29,709 nucleotides of DNA from Chitinivibrio sp051745065. Lineage in GTDB: Bacteria; Fibrobacterota; Chitinivibrionia; Chitinivibrionales; Chitinivibrionaceae. Made by a program: the position numbers and the translations under genes. The notes beneath the pieces were generated by a model that saw only the letters and a list, made by a program, of their open reading frames with translations, was not told the DNA's origin and searched no databases. This document shows positions 1 to 7,374 of the stretch, one piece after another; the stretch's first letter is position 1, and every line of letters begins with the position of its first letter. The DNA lies in NCBI GenBank assembly GCA_051745065.1, contig JBNJDQ010000016.1, positions 1-29,709 of the forward strand, read 5' to 3'.

Positions 1-573
1 GATTTTCATACTGATCCCGCCTTTTCCGCAGTTCTTTCTGCGGCTCTCGGCTCGGTCGATATTATCTGCATGGGCGTTTCCTGGGATCGGAATCTTCACC
101 TCCATGTTGCCCGCGAAGTACCGCTTGATATGCGGGCCTGGGAAAAACACGGGGCAGATTCAGGGATCTATGCGGTCTGTCTCTTTACCGGTATCGATCG
201 TGTTGTGTCCATTGGAGCCCTCGGTGAGATCAGGTTTCCCGCCGGCTATTATCTCTATGTCGGATCGGCAAAGCAGGGTCTGTCCAAACGGATTGCCCGC
301 CACCGGCGGCGCCGTAAAAACATGCATTGGCATATCGATTATCTGCGTGATGTCTGCGATGTTGTACAAGCCTGGCCGATTCGCCTGCAAGGCAGTTATG
401 AATGCTCCTTTGCCCGTGATATTGCCGCCATGGCCGATGATTCTGTTCCCCGCTTCGGTGCGTCGGACTGTTCCTGCACTTCTCATCTTTTTCATTTTCA
501 CGATCATCCGGGGCAGAAACCGGAATTTCAGGATATTCTTCTCAGGTATCGGGCGGATCTTATCTGGGAATAA
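1..573 (+). CDS. SfsA-type nuclease C-terminus fused to DUF123 GIY-YIG-like domain (5' truncated)
   Basis: The frame is open from base 1 with no stop before 571-573, so the gene begins outside the window. The first residues (DFHTDPAFSAVLSAAL, then VAREVPLD) resemble the conserved C-terminus of SfsA, a DNA/RNA-binding nuclease-like family first named for sugar fermentation stimulation. From about base 154 the protein reads GIYAVCLF, then AGYYLYVGSA, GLSKRIARH and HWHIDYL, which is the pattern of the DUF123 branch of GIY-YIG domains. The ATG at base 70 lies inside the SfsA part and is unlikely to be the true start. SfsA-DUF123 fusions exist in other bacteria, as do DUF123 fusions to endonuclease III, so a role in nucleic-acid cleavage or repair is inferred. 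The DUF123 assignment is firm. The SfsA assignment rests on only about 45 residues. Confidence 0.75.
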   Translation, partial: DFHTDPAFSAVLSAALGSVDIICMGVSWDRNLHLHVAREVPLDMRAWEKHGADSGIYAVCLFTGIDRVVSIGALGEIRFPAGYYLYVGSAKQGLSKRIARHRRRRKNMHWHIDYLRDVCDVVQAWPIRLQGSYECSFARDIAAMADDSVPRFGASDCSCTSHLFHFHDHPGQKPEFQDILLRYRADLIWE

Positions 574-600
574 TGTTTGTGCCATATGTCTCTTTTCCTG

Positions 601-618
601 CTGTGATTTGAATCACAG
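601..618. promoter_or_regulatory. CRP/FNR-superfamily-type operator candidate
   Basis: CTGTGATT and AATCACAG form a perfect inverted repeat around a TG centre. It contains TGTGA-N6-TCACA, the classical CRP half-site arrangement. It starts 27 bp after the stop of the nuclease gene and lies about 530 bp before the protease start, with no gene on the other strand. It lacks a T-run and a proper loop, so it does not look like a terminator. Its target promoter is unclear. Confidence 0.4.
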
Positions 619-1080
619 GTACATAGAGAGACCGTTGGAAAAGCGTTTCCTTCTGCAACCATTTTTCTTGCTTCACTGTTGTGTGCTGAACGATGAATCA
701 CAAGAGACGGGAGGGCGGAACTGATGAGGTTTCTTTGTTTCGACCGGGATCAGTTTTCTGCGATTGGTAACGTCTGATACGATTTTGTTTTCCTGCTGTT
801 TGCATAAATCTTCTGTTTTTTATGTGTTTTAGAATTACTCTTTTGTACAGAAAAAAATGTTCTGTTTTTCATATTTTATCCCGGATAGTACTTCAATAGT
901 GGTATAATTCGGGTGTTGTTTATTGGTTGTGTTTTCCCGGAATTTTATTGGATCCTTTTTTTGGGGTGTCCATATCTTCTGCATATAAAAATAAACGTAA
1001 AAAAGAAACCGGAGAAAACACGGCCATTCTGTGATGCCATTGTTGTTTTTTACTAATACTGTTTGTCATTTTTTTGTCAA

Positions 1081-1109
1081 TTGACCTGCCTGTCCGGTCA
1101 TCATATATT
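1081..1109 (+). promoter_or_regulatory. Sigma70-type promoter of the subtilase gene
   Basis: TTGACC (1081-1086) and TATATT (1104-1109) are separated by exactly 17 bp, giving a predicted start near 1116. The -35 box forms the right half of a 10-bp palindrome GTCAATTGAC (1076-1085). The ribosome binding site AAGGTGGG (1131-1138) follows, six bases before the ATG at 1145. Confidence 0.6.
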
Positions 1110-1144
1110 ATGTTCAATCATGTAATTTTTAAGGTGGGTGTAGT

Positions 1145-4117
1145 ATGTTCAGAAAAAAGGAATCCCTGTTCTTTCATTTTGTGGTGTACAGCTGCTGTGC
1201 GCTTCTGTTTGTTTCAGTCTCCGTGCAGGCGGCTTCAATTGATTCCCTGCGCTCAGCCCGACCACGGGTGAAGCTGTCAGAGGTTTCCGACAGCGCGTAT
1301 CAACACGCCAGCATACGCGTGAAGCTGGATGAAAAAACTATCCGCAGGATGCCGCAGGGAATTATGCGCGCTTCCTCTGCCGGGCCTGTCCGTACGGGGA
1401 TTCCATCTTTGGATTCTCTTAACAAGCGTGTGCAGGCACAGGAATTTCGCAAAACCTTTGAGCCCCTGTTTTCCGACCCTGATCTGCGCAGTGCATCTTT
1501 GCGTTCACGGCACGAGGCCTGGGGATTTCACCGGTGGTACGATGTATCCTTTGACAGTACACGTTCTGTGAAAGAGGTTGTTGCTCTCTATAACAACAAC
1601 AAAAATGTTACGAAGGCGGAGCCGATCTACCGCATACGGAAATACGCTGACAGCGCCGTTTCCTGGGAGCCGGATGATCCCCGATTTAACGAACAGTGGC
1701 ATTATCATAATACGGGGCAGTATTTCGGTACTGCGGGCAGAGATATTTCTCTGAAAAATGCCTGGGCCATGGAACGGGGCCATTCCGATGTACTGGTTGC
1801 GGTGGTAGACGAAGGAATCGATTACAACCATCCTGATCTGCAGGGAAATATGTGGGATGAGATCGGTAAGAACTTTGTTGACAGCACCCTGGATACCATT
1901 GTACCGGGAAATCACGGAACCCATGTTGCAGGAACAGTGGCCGGTATGAACAACAACGGTATTGGTATCGCCGGTGTTGCCGGCGGCGATGAGACTCAGG
2001 CCGGGGTGACACTTATGTCCTGTCAGATTCTGGGGGGAGCGGAATCTGAATACGGCGGCAGTCATCTTGCATTGATTTATGCTGCGGACAGGGGGGCTGC
2101 CATAGCACAGAACAGTTGGGGGTATGATGCTCCCGATGTTTGGAACGAAGCCGATCTCGATGCAATCGATTATTTTAATGCCCATGGCGGCGGGACGGTT
2201 ATGGACAGCGGGATAACAATCTTTGCAGCCGGCAACAACGGGGAGAATGCAGACTATTATCCCGGAGCCTACGAAAATGCTCTTTCTGTGGCTGCCACGG
2301 ATAACAGCGATGAACGGGCATCCTATTCCAATTACAGTGCATCCGTGGATATTTCCGCTCCCGGTGGTGGTATGGGCAACGGCGGTGTCCTGAGTACGGT
2401 GACGCGTGCTGCCGGTAACTACGGCTTTATGCAGGGTACTTCCATGGCATGTCCCCATGTTTCAGGTGCTGCTGCACTGCTCATTTCTGCAGCTCACCGA
2501 AACGGGGTTACTCTCACGGCCGGACAGGTGCGAGAGCTTCTACTGCAGACGGCAGATTCCATTGATGATATCAACAGTGAGTTTGCGGGTATGCTGGGGA
2601 CGGGCCGACTGAATGCCTATGCAGCACTGAAGGCGTTGGAGAATGAATATCTTCCGGAGTTGCTCGCACCGGCGGATATTGCCGCTGTTGCCCAGAATCA
2701 TGAAGAGATTCGCATCTCCTGGAAAAAGAATTCAGCCGGTCATGATGTTATTCTGCTTCGCTCAGAAGATACTGAGTTCGGTATCCCCGAACCGGGGACA
2801 GAATACACCGCCGGGGATACACTGGACGGGGGCGGAACTGTGCTGTATCGCGGTGACGATACACTGTATTCTGATACCGGGCGTTCTGAGGGAACACGGT
2901 ACTTTTATCAGGCCTTTTCGGTGGACACTGCGCAGATATATTCTTTGGCCTGGAAAAACAGTTCCGCTACAACCTGGCATTTCACAGCTGAAGGGACCGC
3001 AGAGGATCCGCGGATTATTGATTCTCCCGAAAAGCTGAAAGCCCTGAGCAGTTTTTCACGGTACTGGGATGCCCACTATCGGCAGACCACTGATATTGAT
3101 GCGGGTGTGAGTACAGATTGGAATAACGGTTCCGGTTTTATTCCCGTGGGTACAGAGGAGACTCCCTTTCGCGGATTTTACCACGGCGGCGGCCATCGGG
3201 TTTCAAATCTTCGAATATATTCAGGGAAAGACTTTTCCGGGTTCTTCGGATTCATACAGGGCGGCTCTGTTGACAGCCTGGGTATTGTCGATATTGATAT
3301 AACCGGCGGCAGTCAGAGCGGTGCCATGGTCGGCAGTCTACGCGGCGGCGAGATTCAGGCGTCCTTCACCACAGGCAATGTTCAGGCGGGCATGCTGGTT
3401 GGTGGGTTTGCCGGCGGTGCTCACGATGCCAGCCGGATCGAAAATTGCTATACCCGCTGTGCGGTGTCGGGATCGCAGTACATTGGCGGTTTTATCGGCA
3501 GTTCTCAGGCAGTGACCCTGAAAAATGTGTATTCAACAAACCGTGCCGAGGGAGAATTCGGCGGCGGCGGATTTGCCGGAACCACTCGTGGGAGCACGAT
3601 TGAAGGGGATGCGTTCTGGGATATGGAAGCTTCCGGTCTGACAACATCTGACCTGGGAACGGGCAAAACGACTGAGGAAATGACAAATCCCATCACTTTT
3701 TCCGGCTGGCAGGATGACCTCTGGGAACTGCTTGCAGATAAGAATGACGGCTATCCCCGCCTGAAATGGGAAAAAAATACCACGGATATTATACAGATTG
3801 ATACGGCCGGCAGTAGCGACGGAGTTGGTATCATTCCTCAAAAGAATCCTGTGTCTGTCGCAGAAGGATCCTTTGTGTTTACCCTGAAGGCGCAGCCGGC
3901 GGTTCGTGTACAGATTTTTATTTACGATGTTCTGGGCAATATCCTGGATGAACAGGATGCAGGGATAGCCCCCGGAACCAGCCATGTGTTTGCCTGGGAT
4001 ATGACAAATCGCCGCGGACAGGCTGTTTCCCCCGGAACGTATCTGGTGGTTGCCCGTACCCGTGATTCACAGGGCCGGACACGACAGTACAGAAAAAAGA
4101 TTGGTGTATCACGTTAG
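1145..4117 (+). CDS. Secreted subtilisin-like (S8) serine protease with GLUG repeats and FlgD-like C-terminal domain
   Basis: This 990-residue protein starts with a signal peptide (basic FRKK, hydrophobic core, VQA near residue 29), followed by a propeptide-like segment to about residue 170. The catalytic domain (about 200-495) shows Asp222 in VVDEG, His257 in HGTHVAG, oxyanion Asn364 in AAGNNG and Ser433 in GTSMACPHVSGAA. The Asp motif is DEG rather than the usual DTG/DSG. Residues about 503-610 look like a fibronectin-like linker. Residues about 680-850 contain GLUG-type repeats rich in GGF(A/I)G, often found on surface proteins. The last 85 residues resemble the FlgD-type Ig fold (YDVLGN, SPGTYLVVAR) that in some phyla serves as a C-terminal sorting or anchoring domain. 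It likely acts outside the cell or on its surface. It is monocistronic, with its own promoter and terminator. Confidence 0.9.
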   Translation: MFRKKESLFFHFVVYSCCALLFVSVSVQAASIDSLRSARPRVKLSEVSDSAYQHASIRVKLDEKTIRRMPQGIMRASSAGPVRTGIPSLDSLNKRVQAQEFRKTFEPLFSDPDLRSASLRSRHEAWGFHRWYDVSFDSTRSVKEVVALYNNNKNVTKAEPIYRIRKYADSAVSWEPDDPRFNEQWHYHNTGQYFGTAGRDISLKNAWAMERGHSDVLVAVVDEGIDYNHPDLQGNMWDEIGKNFVDSTLDTIVPGNHGTHVAGTVAGMNNNGIGIAGVAGGDETQAGVTLMSCQILGGAESEYGGSHLALIYAADRGAAIAQNSWGYDAPDVWNEADLDAIDYFNAHGGGTVMDSGITIFAAGNNGENADYYPGAYENALSVAATDNSDERASYSNYSASVDISAPGGGMGNGGVLSTVTRAAGNYGFMQGTSMACPHVSGAAALLISAAHRNGVTLTAGQVRELLLQTADSIDDINSEFAGMLGTGRLNAYAALKALENEYLPELLAPADIAAVAQNHEEIRISWKKNSAGHDVILLRSEDTEFGIPEPGTEYTAGDTLDGGGTVLYRGDDTLYSDTGRSEGTRYFYQAFSVDTAQIYSLAWKNSSATTWHFTAEGTAEDPRIIDSPEKLKALSSFSRYWDAHYRQTTDIDAGVSTDWNNGSGFIPVGTEETPFRGFYHGGGHRVSNLRIYSGKDFSGFFGFIQGGSVDSLGIVDIDITGGSQSGAMVGSLRGGEIQASFTTGNVQAGMLVGGFAGGAHDASRIENCYTRCAVSGSQYIGGFIGSSQAVTLKNVYSTNRAEGEFGGGGFAGTTRGSTIEGDAFWDMEASGLTTSDLGTGKTTEEMTNPITFSGWQDDLWELLADKNDGYPRLKWEKNTTDIIQIDTAGSSDGVGIIPQKNPVSVAEGSFVFTLKAQPAVRVQIFIYDVLGNILDEQDAGIAPGTSHVFAWDMTNRRGQAVSPGTYLVVARTRDSQGRTRQYRKKIGVSR

Positions 4118-4150
4118 GACTGGTTCAAAAGTCCCTGTGATATTTTCATT

Positions 4151-4182
4151 CCGGCATGGCGCAGAGCCATGCCGGTTTGTTA
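4151..4182 (+). terminator. Rho-independent terminator of the subtilase gene
   Basis: CCGGCATGGC (4151-4160) and GCCATGCCGG (4166-4175) form a perfect 10-bp stem with a 5-nt loop GCAGA. A T-rich stretch TTTGTTAT follows. It begins 34 bp after the protease stop. Confidence 0.8.
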
Positions 4183-4260
4183 TGTAATGCGAATGAAATG
4201 CAGTTCTGATTCCGTTTTGTGCATCCTTCAGACGGCGGGCTCCGGTGAGATTATGCGTCG

Positions 4261-4294
4261 GCAAAATGAAACGGGCCGCCCCGAAAGGCGGCCC
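4261..4294 (-). terminator. Rho-independent terminator of the perR-ahpC-dfx operon
   Basis: GGGCCGCC (4273-4280) and GGCGGCCC (4287-4294) form an 8-bp GC stem with a 6-nt loop. Read on the minus strand, the stem is followed by a T-rich tail (GTTTCATTTTGC, 4272-4261). It lies just beyond the dfx stop. Confidence 0.75.
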
Positions 4295-4319
4295 GCACTA
4301 AAAAAGAAAAAGGGTTTTG

Positions 4320-4721
4320 CTATACTGCAGTTGCCCAGAATCCATGCTTATTGCAGAATTCCCGGACTTCTGTAACAGTGTCTTCAACTGTAAATTCCGC
4401 CTGAGCTACGGGGTTGTCACCGTCAACGTACTCTTCGGTAAAGTCATGACGGTACACCTTATCACCGGCAAGAACCTCAATAAAGAGAATGTAATGCTCC
4501 GGTGTCATGGGATGTGCCACGTCACCGATGGTTACTTTTACTTTTGAACCGTTCTGCTCAACAACGGGAACATGTTTTTCTTTCCCCGTATCTGCGGTCT
4601 TCGGGCTCAGTTTGTTCATTTCCTGTCCACAGCATGAGATGGAGGGTTTTCCATCCCAGAGGGATTCCACAACGTTGCCGCATACTTCACAGTAATAGAC
4701 AGCTTTCTTTTCAATAGACAT
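4320..4721 (-). CDS. dfx: Desulfoferrodoxin (two-iron superoxide reductase)
   Basis: This 133-residue protein reduces superoxide to hydrogen peroxide in the cytoplasm, the usual anaerobe alternative to superoxide dismutase. The desulforedoxin-like N-terminal iron site has Cys11, Cys14, Cys30 and Cys31 (CEVC and SCC). The catalytic site shows EKH (Glu48, Lys49, His50), His70 in AHPM, His76 in EHYI, and Cys123 and His126 in CNKHGFW. All ligands of the 2Fe class are present and the length is normal. The start has AAGGAG six bases upstream. It is the last gene of the perR-ahpC-dfx operon, 30 bp after ahpC, so the peroxide it makes can be removed by its operon partner. Confidence 0.96.
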   Translation of the reverse strand: MSIEKKAVYYCEVCGNVVESLWDGKPSISCCGQEMNKLSPKTADTGKEKHVPVVEQNGSKVKVTIGDVAHPMTPEHYILFIEVLAGDKVYRHDFTEEYVDGDNPVAQAEFTVEDTVTEVREFCNKHGFWATAV

Positions 4722-4751
4722 GTAATACTCCTTACACGAGTTGGTTGGTGG

Positions 4752-5336
4752 TTATTTGTTAAAGTATTCTTTAAGACCGTCATTATCCGGTTTCATGGCG
4801 TCGTCCCCTTCGCTCCAGTTTGCCGGGCAGACTTCACCGTATTTTTCGGTGTACTGCAGGGCGTCAACCATACGCAGGGCTTCATCAACGTTGCGCCCCA
4901 GGGGAAGATCGTTCACCACCTGGTGGCGTACGACATGATCCGTATCGAGAAGAAAGAGGCCGCGATAGGCTACGCCTTCACCTTCCACAAGGACATCGTA
5001 CTCTTCAGCCACTTTCCGCGTTTTATCTGAAATAATCGGATAGTTTACGCCCTGAATCCCGCCTTCGCCCACGGGGGTGTTGAGCCATGCAAAATGGCTG
5101 AACTCCGAATCCGTACTGGCGGCAATTACCTGAACGTTGCGTTTTTCAAATTCTGCAAGCTTTTTGCTGAATGCATGCAGCTCCGTGGGGCATACAAAGG
5201 TGAAATCGAGGGGATAAAAGAACAGCAGAACATATTTGCCCTTATAATCGGAAAGAGAAAATCCTTCAACAATCTGTCCGTCTTTTACGGCAGGTACAGT
5301 GAAATCCGGGGCTTTTTTTCCTACTAATACACTCAT
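4752..5336 (-). CDS. ahpC: 2-Cys peroxiredoxin (AhpC/Prx1 type)
   Basis: This 194-residue thiol peroxidase reduces hydrogen peroxide and organic peroxides. The peroxidatic Cys49 is in DFTFVCPTE and the resolving Cys170 is in GEVCPANW, so it is a typical 2-Cys enzyme. The C-terminal YF pair (191-192), linked in the family to sensitivity to over-oxidation, is present, while the usual GGLG segment reads GGIQG (92-96). No AhpF reductase is seen in the window, so the electron donor is unknown (thioredoxin, AhpF or a rubredoxin-type system). A strong AGGAGG precedes the ATG. It lies 16 bp after perR in the same operon and is probably PerR-controlled. Confidence 0.94.
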   Translation of the reverse strand: MSVLVGKKAPDFTVPAVKDGQIVEGFSLSDYKGKYVLLFFYPLDFTFVCPTELHAFSKKLAEFEKRNVQVIAASTDSEFSHFAWLNTPVGEGGIQGVNYPIISDKTRKVAEEYDVLVEGEGVAYRGLFLLDTDHVVRHQVVNDLPLGRNVDEALRMVDALQYTEKYGEVCPANWSEGDDAMKPDNDGLKEYFNK

Positions 5337-5352
5337 GTTTCCTCCTGGAATA

Positions 5353-5769
5353 CTATTCTATATTATTGTTACAGTTATTACAAATACCTTTTACATTAAT
5401 CTGAAAATCAAAGACGGAGAAATCTTTGTCGAGGCGGAGTTCCATGGCTTCTCTGTCGAAAGAAAAATCAAAGACCTTACCGCATTTCTCACACTGAAAG
5501 TGGCCGTGTTCCGCTGTGTCAATATCGTAGCGCAGAGTTGTATCTTCGATCGTGACCGGACGAACCAGCCCTGCGTCGAGAAACCCTGAGATTGTGTTGT
5601 ACACGGTTGTGCGCGAAAGTGTCGGCATCTGCGGCTGCAGATCGCGGTACACCATGTCAACACTGGGGTGGGTTCTGTGCGTATACAGATATTTATAGAT
5701 AGCTACACGCTGCAGGGAAGGTTTAATTCCCGCATTACGCAGTACCGAGCTGATATCAACCTCTTTCAT
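5353..5769 (-). CDS. perR: Fur-family peroxide-sensing repressor PerR
   Basis: This 138-residue protein has a winged-helix DNA-binding half (about 1-80, with PTLSRTTVYNTISGFLDAGLV) and a dimerisation/metal half. The structural zinc site is complete: Cys93, Cys96, Cys130 and Cys133. The regulatory site matches PerR rather than Fur: His34, Asp82 in RYD, His88, His90 and Asp101, where Fur usually has Glu at the Asp82 position. The Asp and His ligands permit iron-catalysed histidine oxidation by peroxide, the known PerR switch. It is first in an operon with ahpC and dfx and is preceded by a PerR-type box over its own promoter, so autoregulation is likely. The C-terminus is rich in Asn (CNNCNNNIE). 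Confidence 0.92.
   Translation of the reverse strand: MKEVDISSVLRNAGIKPSLQRVAIYKYLYTHRTHPSVDMVYRDLQPQMPTLSRTTVYNTISGFLDAGLVRPVTIEDTTLRYDIDTAEHGHFQCEKCGKVFDFSFDREAMELRLDKDFSVFDFQINVKGICNNCNNNIE
5369..5383. promoter_or_regulatory. Weak second PerR-box candidate in front of ahpC
   Basis: TTACAGTTATTACAA matches the PerR consensus TTATAATNATTATAA at 11 of 14 fixed positions, but its dyad symmetry is only 4 of 7. It lies inside the last perR codons, 33-47 bp before the ahpC start. The Asn-rich tail makes this stretch AT-rich anyway, so it may be chance. Confidence 0.22.
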
Positions 5770-5788
5770 TTATGTCTCCGTTACAACT

Positions 5789-5803
5789 TTGTAATAATTA
5801 CAA
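5789..5803. promoter_or_regulatory. PerR box (perR operon operator)
   Basis: TTGTAATAATTACAA is a perfect 7-1-7 inverted repeat and matches the PerR consensus TTATAATNATTATAA at 12 of 14 fixed positions. It lies immediately downstream of the perR -10 box, over the predicted transcription start, where a bound repressor would block RNA polymerase. Confidence 0.72.
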
Positions 5804-5805
5804 TC

Positions 5806-5834
5806 AATATATACTGCGATATCAGCATATGCAA
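5806..5834 (-). promoter_or_regulatory. Promoter of the perR-ahpC-dfx operon
   Basis: On the minus strand, TTGCAT (5834-5829) and TATATT (5811-5806) are separated by 17 bp. Transcription would start near 5799, inside the PerR box, about 30 bp before the perR ATG. Confidence 0.6.
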
Positions 5835-5991
5835 GGGTATACATTAAAAAAATGTACAATAAAACAGTATTTTCCGGACGGTGGCCGGGCAGCCCCGGGG
5901 AAATGCAGAACAATGACAGCGGATTGAGAACCGTACAGGATTGGGGGGTGAACGCTGTGGAAAAGAGGTACAAAAGAGCAGGTGACCAAGG

Positions 5992-6017
5992 GCCGCCGCC
6001 TTAAATCCGGCGGCGGC
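5992..6017 (-). terminator. GC-rich hairpin after the seven-gene operon, possible terminator
   Basis: GCCGCCGCC (5992-6000) and GGCGGCGGC (6009-6017) form a 9-bp stem with an 8-nt loop, starting 7 bp after the stop of the PLP decarboxylase. On the minus strand it has no T-run, so it may be a weak or factor-assisted terminator or an mRNA 3'-end stabiliser. Confidence 0.45.
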
Positions 6018-6024
6018 ACGGAGA

Positions 6025-7374
6025 TTACTTCTTCTTCAGGCGTTCCGGAACTACCTCCGGACCGGTAACATCCTCAAGCCGTTCCCGTCGGCGAATCAGC
6101 TCTGTGGTGCCGTCTTCCATCACCATAACCACCGCAGGGCGGTACGTGATAAACTGCATCCACTGAGTGACATTGTACGCCCCTACGGGAGCAATGACAA
6201 GAGGGGTTCCCACGGAAAGAGGCGGCAGGTACACCGATTCCGCTACGACATCGATATTCATGCAGAGCGGACCGTAAATGGTGGCGGATTCCGGTATGCC
6301 GTCGACATCCCGGGCCGGTGTTATATCAAAATTATACCAATTTCCCGTGTAGAGATTGTTAATACCGGCATCGACAAAATAGGCACTGCGGTTAAAGGGG
6401 AGCTGCTTTTGGGAAATGACCGTGGTTATGAGAGAGCCGGCTTCATCCACCATGTAGCGGCCGGTCTCCAGATAAAGTCGCGGCCGTCGATGGGGGGGGA
6501 GATTATGCTCCAAGGCGGTGCATACTGCTTCGGCAAAATCGTCCACATCGGGTACAGCGATTTCCGGCGGCATGTAGGTTCCTTTCAGGCGATTGCGCGA
6601 GGGAAATCCGCCGCCGATATCGAGGTAGGAAATCTCGCAGTCGAAGGTTTGTTCAAGGCGGTTCATCAGGGCAACCATTTTTTGTACCTGCAGACCGTAA
6701 GCCTTGGAATCCAGCATGAATGTGCCGATGTGGGAATGTAGGCCGGTCAGTTCCAGCCATTCACTGCGGACGATGCGGGCGGCGGCTTCAAAGGCCTGAT
6801 TACGCTCGTGGTCAAAGCCGAATTTATACCAGCGCGGATAGGTTCCTGTATCCATGTTAATGCGGATTCCCACAGGGACAGAGGTTCCCAGGTCTTCGGC
6901 GATTTTTTCGGCAGTATAGAGTTCCTGAAAGCTGTCCAGATGCACCATGGAGCCATTCTTAAAGGCCCGGCGCAGTTCATCCTCTGTTTTGTAGGGGCCG
7001 TTGAAAATGATATCCGATCCGTCAACGCCCAGACTGAGGGCTTTTTCGTATTCAAAACCTGAGACAACTTCAGCAATTTCACCTTCCTGATGGAAGAGCG
7101 AGCAGATTGCGCCGAGGTAGTTTGTCTTATAGGACCAGGAAAACTGCACATCCGGATACCGTGTGGAGAATGCCTGATAGGCATCGCGGTACTGTCGGCG
7201 CAGCACTTCTTCTTCAAAGACAAATGCGGGAGAACCGTATTCTGCAATAATTGATGATACGTTAACACCGCCGATTTCCTCTTTGGAATTGAGCATTTTA
7301 GTGTTTCCGAATTTGTTCATTCCGCCGATTACCTGTTTCACAAGGCTTGGTTTTATGTATCTTTTTTTACTCAT
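6025..7374 (-). CDS. PLP-dependent decarboxylase (LysA-like, fold type III) with leader-like N-terminal tag
   Basis: The 449-residue protein has the alanine racemase-like barrel and C-terminal sheet domain of diaminopimelate/ornithine-type decarboxylases. Visible signatures are Lys83 in SYKTNY (PLP Schiff base), the HSHIG motif (213-217), the glycine loop GGG (254-256), ETGR (303-306), Cys371 in GPLC and Tyr400 in GAYN. True LysA proteins usually have EPGR and CESxD; here these read ETGR and CMNID, so the substrate is probably not diaminopimelate. Residues 1-23 (MSKKRYIKPSL, then VKQVIGG and MNKFG) precede the barrel and resemble a RiPP leader peptide. The gene is last in the seven-gene operon; its ATG overlaps the ATP-grasp stop (ATGA) and has GAGAGG upstream. 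Family is certain, product unknown. Confidence 0.85.
   Translation of the reverse strand: MSKKRYIKPSLVKQVIGGMNKFGNTKMLNSKEEIGGVNVSSIIAEYGSPAFVFEEEVLRRQYRDAYQAFSTRYPDVQFSWSYKTNYLGAICSLFHQEGEIAEVVSGFEYEKALSLGVDGSDIIFNGPYKTEDELRRAFKNGSMVHLDSFQELYTAEKIAEDLGTSVPVGIRINMDTGTYPRWYKFGFDHERNQAFEAAARIVRSEWLELTGLHSHIGTFMLDSKAYGLQVQKMVALMNRLEQTFDCEISYLDIGGGFPSRNRLKGTYMPPEIAVPDVDDFAEAVCTALEHNLPPHRRPRLYLETGRYMVDEAGSLITTVISQKQLPFNRSAYFVDAGINNLYTGNWYNFDITPARDVDGIPESATIYGPLCMNIDVVAESVYLPPLSVGTPLVIAPVGAYNVTQWMQFITYRPAVVMVMEDGTTELIRRRERLEDVTGPEVVPERLKKK

Larger units (their letters stand above)
574..1144. other. 571-bp gene-free, AT-rich intergenic region
   Basis: No reading frame here has a credible start with ribosome binding site or a recognisable product. 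The region holds a CRP-type palindrome near its left end, a weak AT-rich hairpin (ACAGAA 847-852 with TTCTGT 860-865) followed by four T, and a good promoter at its right end for the protease gene. A TATAAT hexamer at 903-908 has no acceptable -35 partner. The rest is AT-rich upstream sequence. Confidence 0.6.

Noticed and set aside
104..724. 206-codon plus-strand frame overlapping the nuclease gene
   Set aside because: Shadow of the SfsA-DUF123 frame; Cys-rich product without a family and without ribosome binding site.
847..869. Possible terminator hairpin ACAGAA/TTCTGT followed by T
   Set aside because: The stem is only 6 bp, AT-rich and far from the nuclease stop; too weak to call.
903..908. 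TATAAT hexamer as an upstream protease promoter
   Set aside because: No acceptable -35 hexamer at 15-20 bp upstream; the pair at 1081-1109 is much better.
1505..2458. 317-codon open frame on the minus strand
   Set aside because: Antisense to the subtilase catalytic domain, whose triad is intact on the plus strand.
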